Shown here: one piece after another, positions 1 to 5,582 of the stretch | How positions within the stretch are numbered: position 1 is the stretch's first letter | How the letters are laid out: each line of letters begins with the position of its first letter | From: Caldifarciminota bacterium | Lineage (GTDB): Bacteria; Hydrothermota; UBA3072; WFRC01 | Assembly: GCA_015486685.1 (NCBI GenBank) | Contig: WFRC01000062.1 | Coordinates: 1 to 6,418, forward strand | Reading direction: 5' to 3' | DNA: 6,418 nt | Notes under the pieces: generated by a model | Databases searched by the model: none | What the model saw: only the letters and a program-made list of their open reading frames with translations | Told to the model about the DNA's origin: nothing | Translations under genes and position numbers: made by a program

Positions 1-1709
1 AGTACATATAGAGGTTTATATGTATAGTTCTCATATGCATATTTCAAGAAATCTCTCATTGCATAAGGATTAAAAATTCCATAATTGAATGTGTTCATAA
101 TATCCTCTACGGACACTACCTGTATACTCAAGCTATCAACACTGGTTTTCCAATCGGCATAACTATTTGCTGTGTTAAGAAATTCTTTTGGTGTAATAAT
201 AATCATATCTGCACCATTACTGGTAAGAAAAGATGGGGATGTGCAATATTCAAGATGTTCAGGGGGTATTTCTGTGCCCTTTACATAGATATAATACACA
301 GGTGCGATAGAGGCACTATCGCCGAATATTACACCATATCCTGTTGAATCCTGATAAGTAGTAAAATCTGTGATTTTATATCCACCAATCCTCCAGACCT
401 CTATATTATCAGATATAAAGCCACCAACTTTATATTTATGGATTCCTGAATATCCTTGAAATAATATATAAGCACCATTGGATATCAATTTTTTCTGGTA
501 AGAAACTTCAAGAAAATCAAGGTCTACAGGATAGGAACTACTATCTGGAAGAGAAACAGTATTAAAACCTGTTGCAATACTTCTCGCATAGGGTGGTGGT
601 AATGTTATGGACAGTTGAGTGTAATCATTGCGGTTGAGGCTTAAATTATTAAATCTTGCCTGATTTACAAATAGAGAGATTTCGTCGTTTTTTCCTGTCC
701 TATCAAAAAATCCCCATTTCAGGTATAATGGAGAAGTTGTATCTGCATAGGGAAGATTAAAAGAAATACTGTAGGTTGTATCTTCTATCCAATACCACAT
801 ATGATATGGGTAAAATTTTCTTGTATAAAGTGTATCTATATCTTTCTCAAATCTTATGGTATCGGTGTATAATGTATCAGGTATCTCCTCTACATTCAAG
901 GATGAAATGGAAACAATTCTCTCACCTTTATTATCATTTAATTTAAGCCAATATGTATTCAGGGTATCATAAGGATATATATAATTGGAATCTCCCAGCA
1001 AGGTATCGGCAAAAAATAGGATATAATCAGGGGCATCAAATTTTCCATCCTCTTCTCCCCTGATATATATAGGGATTTCCTTTCCTTTATGAAATAGAGA
1101 GAGATATTGGGGATTAATATTTTTGGGGTCAAAACCCGAATTTTTCAATAATTGATAGTTAATCTTATAAATTCCCCTTCTGCCTGTTAATATCTTTACA
1201 CCTTCGCCATCCCATCCTGGTTGTATATTTCCCTTTGAGGAAATCTTTCCCCATTTTAATGCATATTTACCATTTATGGCTATATTCTTAAAGATTTTGT
1301 TGCCCTTATCCTGAATATATTCGCCACCTTTTCCACCTGAGAAACTTATGGCAATACCAATGTTTTTGTATATAACTAACCTGCCATTTGAATATTGGAA
1401 GGGGGATACGGATAATCTTATGACCCGATATTCCCTGAAAAACATTGGTTTACTTATCTTCACTATAAATTCGGGGTTTTTTATATTTTTGACATCAATT
1501 AGTGTATCGTACCGAGAAATTAGATTGTAACTTATCTTTACGGACCCCTCAGGAGGGATACCTATAATAGTAGAATATACCGGAAATGCATTATTTCCTT
1601 GAATATATGGAATATCCTCTCGAATGTCATCTGATTGAAATTGAATGTTTATAGATTTATTAGAGTGTGAAACAAGTGTAAAATGGGAAAATAAGAGCAA
1701 AAATATCAT
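1..1709 (-). CDS. Gingipain-like C25 family cysteine peptidase, N-terminal part (cut by left edge)
   Basis: The reading frame is open for 569 codons from the ATG at 1709 to the left edge, with no stop. A short hydrophobic start (MIFLLLFSHFTLVS) looks like a signal peptide. Residues about 20-125 resemble the C25 propeptide domain (FREYRVIRLSVSPFQY at 91-106, then GRLVIYKNIGI). Residues about 168-235 carry the segment usual in PorU/gingipain-like proteins (GIYKINYQLLKNSGF, then LSLFHKGKEIPIYI). The peptidase domain begins near residue 496 (GADMIIITPKEF, then VVSVEDIMNTF and AMRDFLKYAYENY). The catalytic His and Cys of family C25 normally lie further on and are not visible, so activity cannot be judged. 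The ATG overlaps the stop of the propeller gene (ATGA) and has GGAGG six bases upstream, so this start is firm. The family includes secreted proteases and the PorU sortase of type IX secretion. Which applies here is open; it may itself end in a sorting tail. The family call is strong, the exact role is not. Confidence 0.88.
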   Translation of the reverse strand, partial: MIFLLLFSHFTLVSHSNKSINIQFQSDDIREDIPYIQGNNAFPVYSTIIGIPPEGSVKISYNLISRYDTLIDVKNIKNPEFIVKISKPMFFREYRVIRLSVSPFQYSNGRLVIYKNIGIAISFSGGKGGEYIQDKGNKIFKNIAINGKYALKWGKISSKGNIQPGWDGEGVKILTGRRGIYKINYQLLKNSGFDPKNINPQYLSLFHKGKEIPIYIRGEEDGKFDAPDYILFFADTLLGDSNYIYPYDTLNTYWLKLNDNKGERIVSISSLNVEEIPDTLYTDTIRFEKDIDTLYTRKFYPYHMWYWIEDTTYSISFNLPYADTTSPLYLKWGFFDRTGKNDEISLFVNQARFNNLSLNRNDYTQLSITLPPPYARSIATGFNTVSLPDSSSYPVDLDFLEVSYQKKLISNGAYILFQGYSGIHKYKVGGFISDNIEVWRIGGYKITDFTTYQDSTGYGVIFGDSASIAPVYYIYVKGTEIPPEHLEYCTSPSFLTSNGADMIIITPKEFLNTANSYADWKTSVDSLSIQVVSVEDIMNTFNYGIFNPYAMRDFLKYAYENYTYKPLYV

Positions 1710-3136
1710 TTTTTCCCTCCAATATATACAACCTTTTTGCTCATAATGGTATTTTCACCTTCAATATGCAGAAAATATATACCATCTTTTACCTTTCTAC
1801 CACCCTTTCCGTCCATTCTCCATATCAATTTGCCGTTCTTTGGAAATATTGTTTTTATCTTTCTTCCTATAATATCATAAACAACTGCCCTGTTATATTT
1901 TTTATTATTACCGGATATAACTAAGGGACCTTGTAATACAACAGTTGAACTATATTTTGTAGATTTTGCATTTTTATCAGGGGTATATCTTCTAAATATT
2001 AGTTGAGGTTGATTGGAATATTTTCCTTCATATATACCTGTCCATATAATATAAACCATTCCCATTGTATCAACTGCAACAAAAGGATTTTCACATTTGA
2101 TAGTCGTTTCATTTACCTTCACAGGGTGAGAAAATGTATCGCCCGGAACAATATAATAGATATTTCCTTCATCTTCTCCTCTATCCGCCCAAACAATATG
2201 TTTTTTCCCCCAGATATCAATATATATAGATGGCGAGACTGCATCAGTGGAACTGTTGGAAATATTTATTGGGTTGCTCCATACATTATTAGAATATTTT
2301 TTATAATAAACCTGTGGATAGCCGTCTTTTTCATCTGTCCATACAATGTGAACACTTCCGTCATTACCGCTTGCAGAATGAATCCCATAAGAAAAATATC
2401 CGTCATCATCTGTAACCCTTTGTTCAGGGGAAATACTGTCTCCGTCTATTTCCCTCATATAAATTTCAATTGCCTTATCCCTTCCATCCTCCCAGAATAT
2501 ATATGCCTTACCATTGTTTGCTGTTACAGATGGATATACAGCAAAATACGGACTTTGAGATATTTGTTTTGCATCCGACCAGACACCATCTTGATATTTC
2601 TTATAAAAAACCTGAGGAATACCTGTCCTTAAATCTTCCCATACAGTATAGATAGTTCCATTTTCATCCATACAAGCAGAGGGACAATAGGAATATTTCA
2701 AATCGTTTGATGTCACCCCTAATATGCTTCCGAATGTTCCGTAATTTATGTTCCAGTAATAGACTCTGTAAAAAACTTCATTCTCATAATCTACGCCATT
2801 TACTGGCAGCATCCTGTCATCCCAGATATAATAAACTGTGCTATCTTTATAAAGGACATTGGAATTGCCCGCACCAAGTATAGAATGGTTATTTCCTCCC
2901 CCCCATGATACATCCAGATATTCCGTATGCCCCCGAGAATTAAATCTATCTATATGGATGCTGTGAATTGTATAATATCTATAAGTTCTATTGAACCCCC
3001 AGGAAACAAAGGCACCCCCTTCGTTATCCACGGCAATAGGGTTACAATTATTATCTGGAAGGAAAGATTTCGCTGCCACCGACATGCAAACCTCACTGCT
3101 CCATCCTGAAAATAGGAAAATAATCAATGCCCACAT
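1706..3136 (-). CDS. Secreted seven-repeat beta-propeller protein with C-terminal sorting-type tail
   Basis: The protein has 476 residues. A short hydrophobic N-terminus (MWALIIFLFSGW) is the likely signal peptide. About seven repeats of 40-55 residues follow (starting near 32, 84, 150, 200, 250, 300 and 350). Each centres on a strand such as GTIYTVWEDLRTG, KAYIFWEDGRD or SVHIVWTDEKDG. Several continue into QVYYKKY and a W-S segment ending in an IS or VT turn. This is the BNR/sialidase-like WxD repeat pattern, and seven copies suit a closed seven-bladed propeller. No sialidase catalytic set is evident, so a binding or scaffold role is more likely than hydrolysis. Residues about 400-476 form a small beta domain (VVYDIIGRKIKTI, DGIYFLHI, KKVVYI) like the FlgD-like/type A tails of type IX cargo. 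The ATG follows the dockerin gene's stop by two bases, with GAGG upstream. No in-frame upstream start precedes a stop near 3173. The ligand is unknown. Confidence 0.85.
   Translation of the reverse strand: MWALIIFLFSGWSSEVCMSVAAKSFLPDNNCNPIAVDNEGGAFVSWGFNRTYRYYTIHSIHIDRFNSRGHTEYLDVSWGGGNNHSILGAGNSNVLYKDSTVYYIWDDRMLPVNGVDYENEVFYRVYYWNINYGTFGSILGVTSNDLKYSYCPSACMDENGTIYTVWEDLRTGIPQVFYKKYQDGVWSDAKQISQSPYFAVYPSVTANNGKAYIFWEDGRDKAIEIYMREIDGDSISPEQRVTDDDGYFSYGIHSASGNDGSVHIVWTDEKDGYPQVYYKKYSNNVWSNPINISNSSTDAVSPSIYIDIWGKKHIVWADRGEDEGNIYYIVPGDTFSHPVKVNETTIKCENPFVAVDTMGMVYIIWTGIYEGKYSNQPQLIFRRYTPDKNAKSTKYSSTVVLQGPLVISGNNKKYNRAVVYDIIGRKIKTIFPKNGKLIWRMDGKGGRKVKDGIYFLHIEGENTIMSKKVVYIGGKK
1716..1720 (-). 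promoter_or_regulatory. Ribosome binding site for the C25 peptidase gene
   Basis: GGAGG on the minus strand lies inside the last codons of the upstream propeller gene, six bases before the ATG at 1709. Together with the ATGA stop/start overlap it fixes the peptidase start and suggests translational coupling. Confidence 0.8.
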
Positions 3137-3138
3137 AT

Positions 3139-4617
3139 TTACCTCAAACTTACAAGTTTTATGGGGTTGCTTTCAATAGGAAAAACAACCTTTATAAAGT
3201 AGATGCCCGGTGGCAGTTCTTCTGGTACAGCAATGGAAGACCCTGTTGTTTGAGAAGTTAATACCAACCTACCTGTAATATCAAATATCTTATACCTTTT
3301 TAAGCCGGAAATATCTATATCTATCCTATTAAGGGCAGTTTTTTTTACAAAGGATTGTGTCTTAATCCTTCCGGAAATTACCATTTGATTATCAGGGTTA
3401 AACGCCTTTATCCAGATTTTTGTATCTTTATCCCCAATAACCTTTAATAACTCACCTTCACAAACAGGAAAAGGATTAACGATATCTATTACCGTCAGAT
3501 TGTCTCTTTTCCCTACCCATATATAGGCATCAGGAGAAAATATATTACCCTTAATGAAATTTTTAATATTACCTTTTAATAATATCTCGCAGGCATTGAA
3601 GTTTTTGCCATTGTACAAAATATTGATTGTATCACCCCGAAATTTATATGAAACATTGTTAGCCGACGCATTATCCTGAGGAATTTTTGCGCCAAAATGT
3701 TGTATAGACCATGTCCACATCTGGATAAAAACACCAATATCTTCTATATTTATTATGCCATCAGGCATTTTTTGAAGATATGGAACATTACCCTGAGCAG
3801 GTCCAATATCACAGGTTGTATCATTATTTAAAACTGCATCCCTGAGATAACCATTAAAATCCTGAATATCCGCAACGCCATCCATATTGAAATCACCCAG
3901 CATTGCGTAATAAAAGGCAAATATTACATCATCATCAGGTGAACCCTGCTGGACATTGTCACGATTCCCGTCCAATTTCCAGCCAAAGATATCCCGAGCA
4001 GAATCACTTTGTATATGGACCATTATTGTATCTAATGAACGCGGATAAGGTTTTATTGCAAATTTAAATGTATCTGTAACTCTATAGTTCCGTCGGTCTC
4101 TGCTCGAATTCCTACCTATTAGAGTGGCATCATAATTATAAAATGTATCACTTGAATGATAACTAAGAACCTTTATAGAATGAATTACTCCGATAGAATC
4201 CATTGTATCATTGAATACAATCTTGAATATGTTTTTATCTGTCCAGTATGCATCAGGGTAAAATATACCAATCTCGGGTGGGCGAGGAGATGGACTTGAT
4301 GTTGTATCATAGGTATAGAATATAGAATTTGCATTTGTATCAACTGTAAACACCGAAAAATAGTATCTTACGCCCGGTATAAGATTTTTCCAGCAAATAA
4401 CCGTATCTATGTCAGAAGCTTGGACCGAATCAATCCTTGCAAAAGCAGTGTCAAGTGTATCAGGATAAGTATCTACGGACATCTGGACTTGAACATAATC
4501 AATCGTTGTATCATCAGGATTTGTCCATATAATCAGGATAGTAGTATCCTTAATGGCAGTCTTTAAATTCTCAACGGGGAGTATTGAGAGAAGTATAAGG
4601 AAACTATTTAATATCAA
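3139..4617 (-). CDS. Secreted FnIII / Ig-like / dockerin-like protein with C-terminal sorting tail
   Basis: The protein has 492 residues from a TTG start. A hydrophobic N-terminus (residues 1-15) acts as signal peptide. Residues about 14-105 fit a fibronectin III domain (TTILIIWTNPDD, then LIPGVRYYFSVFTVD). Residues about 113-235 look like an Ig-like beta-sandwich. Residues 241-304 are dockerin-like: loop 1 (DFNMDGVADIQD, 242-253) has all calcium-ligand positions of the dockerin/EF-hand loop. Loop 2 (MPDGIINIED, 284-293) keeps Asp-Gly, Asn and Asp but lacks acidic residues at loop positions 1 and 3. The two are separated by a DIGPAQGNVP linker and followed by VFIQMWTW. Residues about 318-420 form another beta-rich stretch, possibly a degenerate cohesin-like fold. 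The last 60 residues match a type A sorting tail (YKIFDITGRLV, LPPGIYFIKV, IKLV). The gene overlaps the cohesin-like lipoprotein gene by 14 bases. Asp-Thr pairs are strikingly frequent. It is probably a surface or extracellular structural/binding protein; no catalytic domain is seen. Confidence 0.83.
   Translation of the reverse strand: MILNSFLILLSILPVENLKTAIKDTTILIIWTNPDDTTIDYVQVQMSVDTYPDTLDTAFARIDSVQASDIDTVICWKNLIPGVRYYFSVFTVDTNANSIFYTYDTTSSPSPRPPEIGIFYPDAYWTDKNIFKIVFNDTMDSIGVIHSIKVLSYHSSDTFYNYDATLIGRNSSRDRRNYRVTDTFKFAIKPYPRSLDTIMVHIQSDSARDIFGWKLDGNRDNVQQGSPDDDVIFAFYYAMLGDFNMDGVADIQDFNGYLRDAVLNNDTTCDIGPAQGNVPYLQKMPDGIINIEDIGVFIQMWTWSIQHFGAKIPQDNASANNVSYKFRGDTINILYNGKNFNACEILLKGNIKNFIKGNIFSPDAYIWVGKRDNLTVIDIVNPFPVCEGELLKVIGDKDTKIWIKAFNPDNQMVISGRIKTQSFVKKTALNRIDIDISGLKRYKIFDITGRLVLTSQTTGSSIAVPEELPPGIYFIKVVFPIESNPIKLVSLR
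3142..3145 (-). promoter_or_regulatory. Ribosome binding site for the propeller gene
   Basis: GAGG on the minus strand overlaps the final Arg codon and stop of the upstream gene and lies five bases before the ATG at 3136. Because it sits inside the upstream coding sequence, the two genes are likely translated in succession. Confidence 0.65.
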
Positions 4618-5344
4618 TTATTCCTCCTGTAATGTCTGTTTTTATTGTTAACGGATGATTTCTGATATCCCTTACATCCATCTTATCTGTCCTTACGGTA
4701 TCCATCCCTTCTGTTTCTGATAGAAATTCCATATGGAAAAGCGGAAAATCTCCACTCAACGAATCATTGGCTATTCCAACATATACAATTAGAGAATCAA
4801 TCCCTGCATCAGAAATATAGATATAATTCCCTTTATTTATAAGCACAGAATCAGGGTAATCATTTTGAATCAAAATATGGGCGGGATTCCATTTTATTAA
4901 AAAATATCCAAGGCTGAATCTGGAAATATTCTCGCCCATTACAGTAAGGGAAAATGATGAATCTCTACAAGCTTCAGTATAACGAGATTTAATCCAGAAT
5001 GCAGGTTCCCTGATCGCATCCACAGTAAAATTGAGGCTTACTGTATCTGCTTGAGTTTCTCCTAATTTATTTCGTGACAGGAGACTAAATGTGTGTACAC
5101 CTTCATCAAGTATGAATGTATGACCTGTATCCTGACACCAGTTATGCCATTTGCCATCCATTGAGAAATTGAAATCTACTGCATTCTCATTCCCTTTCCA
5201 TGAAATATACACATTTTCATTATAGATAGTTGAGCCTTCTGCTGGTCCGGATATTATTTCTACAGAAGGAACGCCTATGGCACTGTTTTCCTCAGTACAG
5301 GACAAAATCAATAAAACAAGGAAAATTACAAAAATATTTCTCAT
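4604..5344 (-). CDS. Lipoprotein with Ig-like and cohesin-like domains
   Basis: The protein has 246 residues when started at ATG 5344. MRNIFVIFLVLLILSC is a lipoprotein signal peptide with a lipobox (LILSC, Cys16), so the mature protein is lipid-anchored with a free C-terminal part. Residue +2 is Thr, so there is no classical Asp inner-membrane retention signal. Residues about 27-110 form an Ig-like domain (ISGPAEGSTI, VYISWKGNEN, then HTFILDEGVHTFSLLSRN and LNFTVDA). Residues about 114-246 follow the cohesin pattern (SFSLTVMGENISRFSLGYF, then KWNPAHILI, an ISDAGIDSLIVYVG strand pair and FPLFHMEFLSE). This fits the carbohydrate-binding-module/cohesin superfamily fold. A 33-base upstream extension from TTG 5377 is open but unlikely, because that TTG is the -35 box of the promoter. 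It is the first gene of the operon. Its 3' end overlaps the dockerin-like gene by 14 bases, suggesting the two products act together. The lipoprotein call is very firm; the cohesin assignment is by pattern only. Confidence 0.85.
   Translation of the reverse strand: MRNIFVIFLVLLILSCTEENSAIGVPSVEIISGPAEGSTIYNENVYISWKGNENAVDFNFSMDGKWHNWCQDTGHTFILDEGVHTFSLLSRNKLGETQADTVSLNFTVDAIREPAFWIKSRYTEACRDSSFSLTVMGENISRFSLGYFLIKWNPAHILIQNDYPDSVLINKGNYIYISDAGIDSLIVYVGIANDSLSGDFPLFHMEFLSETEGMDTVRTDKMDVRDIRNHPLTIKTDITGGIIDIK
4623..4628 (-). promoter_or_regulatory. Ribosome binding site that decides a TTG start
   Basis: AGGAGG on the minus strand is a full-strength Shine-Dalgarno, five bases before TTG at 4617. 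The next in-frame ATG would fall around residue 46, inside the FnIII domain, and would remove the signal peptide. TTG is therefore the real start. The site lies within the coding sequence of the upstream lipoprotein gene. Confidence 0.85.
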
Positions 5345-5349
5345 AGCAA

Positions 5350-5377
5350 ATAATAAAACTTTTTTGAAAAATGTCAA
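5350..5377 (-). promoter_or_regulatory. Sigma-70-type promoter of the surface operon, probably giving a leaderless mRNA
   Basis: On the minus strand a perfect TTGACA (-35, 5377-5372) is followed by 16 bases and TATTAT (-10, 5355-5350; five of six matches to consensus). The A of the lipoprotein ATG (5344) is the sixth base after the -10 box, the usual initiation position. No Shine-Dalgarno precedes this ATG, as expected if the transcript has no leader. The other genes in the window do have one. Confidence 0.7.
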
Positions 5378-5416
5378 ATGTTTTTTAAAAAAAGAGAAAA
5401 TGCCGATTTTCTACTT

Positions 5417-5435
5417 AGACCTCACGGTCTTTTTT
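5417..5435 (+). terminator. Short GC hairpin followed by a T-run, terminator-like on the plus strand
   Basis: The sequence shows AGACC, loop TCAC, GGTCT, then further T residues: a 5-bp perfect stem with a 4-base loop and a run of six T. It has the shape of a weak intrinsic terminator for plus-strand RNA. It sits upstream of both divergent promoters, so it does not end either operon. It could stop antisense transcription leaving the lipoprotein gene before it reaches the plus-strand promoter. In the minus-strand RNA the loop would read GUGA, a GNRA tetraloop. Confidence 0.4.
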
Positions 5436-5436
5436 C

Positions 5437-5462
5437 GTCTGTCACGAATCACCATTACAGAC
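5437..5462. repeat. Small inverted repeat in the divergent intergenic region
   Basis: GTCTGT (5437-5442) and ACAGAC (5457-5462) are perfect reverse complements, 14 bases apart. It lies between the two divergent promoters, where an operator would be plausible. Six-base arms are short enough to occur by chance. Confidence 0.3.
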
Positions 5463-5476
5463 ACATTTGTTAATTT

Positions 5477-5508
5477 CATCTACCCATCTATCCATTTACT
5501 CATTAACT
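5477..5508 (+). repeat. Four degenerate 8-base tandem units
   Basis: Consecutive octamers CATCTACC, CATCTATC, CATTTACT and CATTAACT share a CATYTA-like start with exact 8-base spacing. They lie just upstream of the -35 box of the plus-strand promoter. This could be slipped-strand repeat growth, now decayed, or a row of protein contacts. The function is unknown. Confidence 0.45.
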
Positions 5509-5531
5509 TTAATATTCATCAATACAAAGTC

Positions 5532-5559
5532 TTGACTTTTAAAAATCTCTTTTTACCAT
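5532..5559 (+). promoter_or_regulatory. Likely promoter of the saccharopine dehydrogenase-family gene
   Basis: TTGACT (-35, 5532-5537; five of six to consensus) is followed by 16 bases and TACCAT (-10, 5554-5559; four of six). Initiation near 5566 would leave a short leader of about 17 bases that still contains the ribosome binding site. The spacer length equals that of the divergent promoter. Confidence 0.5.
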
Positions 5560-5570
5560 AAGGCAAAAAG

Positions 5571-5577
5571 AAAGGAG
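5571..5577 (+). promoter_or_regulatory. Ribosome binding site that decides a TTG start
   Basis: AAAGGAG lies five bases before TTG at 5583. No ATG occurs near the conserved N-terminus: the first in-frame ATG codons come only after residue 70, past the conserved IGIRRED segment. TTG is therefore the start. Confidence 0.8.
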
Positions 5578-5582
5578 TAAGA

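Noticed and set aside
1348..1530. Plus-strand open frame of 60 codons
   Set aside because: It lies antisense to the C25 peptidase propeptide region, which reads without interruption on the minus strand.
1..1709. Frameshift or pseudogene in the C25 peptidase gene
   Set aside because: The frame is continuous over 569 codons with family segments in the expected order. Only the window edge cuts it.
2003..2632. Plus-strand open frame of 209 codons
   Set aside because: It lies entirely antisense to the propeller gene, whose repeats and tail are clearly conserved. Its composition (Ile, Cys, Arg rich) is what antisense of such repeats gives, and I see no domain in it.
3139..5344. A true cellulosome scaffold and enzyme pair
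   Set aside because: No glycoside hydrolase, carbohydrate-binding module with clear motif or repeated cohesins are present. Only single cohesin-like and dockerin-like modules are seen.
5363..5378. TTTGA / TCAAA inverted repeat overlapping the surface-operon promoter as an operator
   Set aside because: Five-base arms made almost wholly of A and T in a very AT-rich promoter are expected by chance.
5277..5561. Plus-strand open frame of 94 codons across the intergenic region
   Set aside because: It runs antisense through the lipoprotein signal peptide and across both promoters and the hairpin. It has no ribosome binding site and no recognisable protein pattern.
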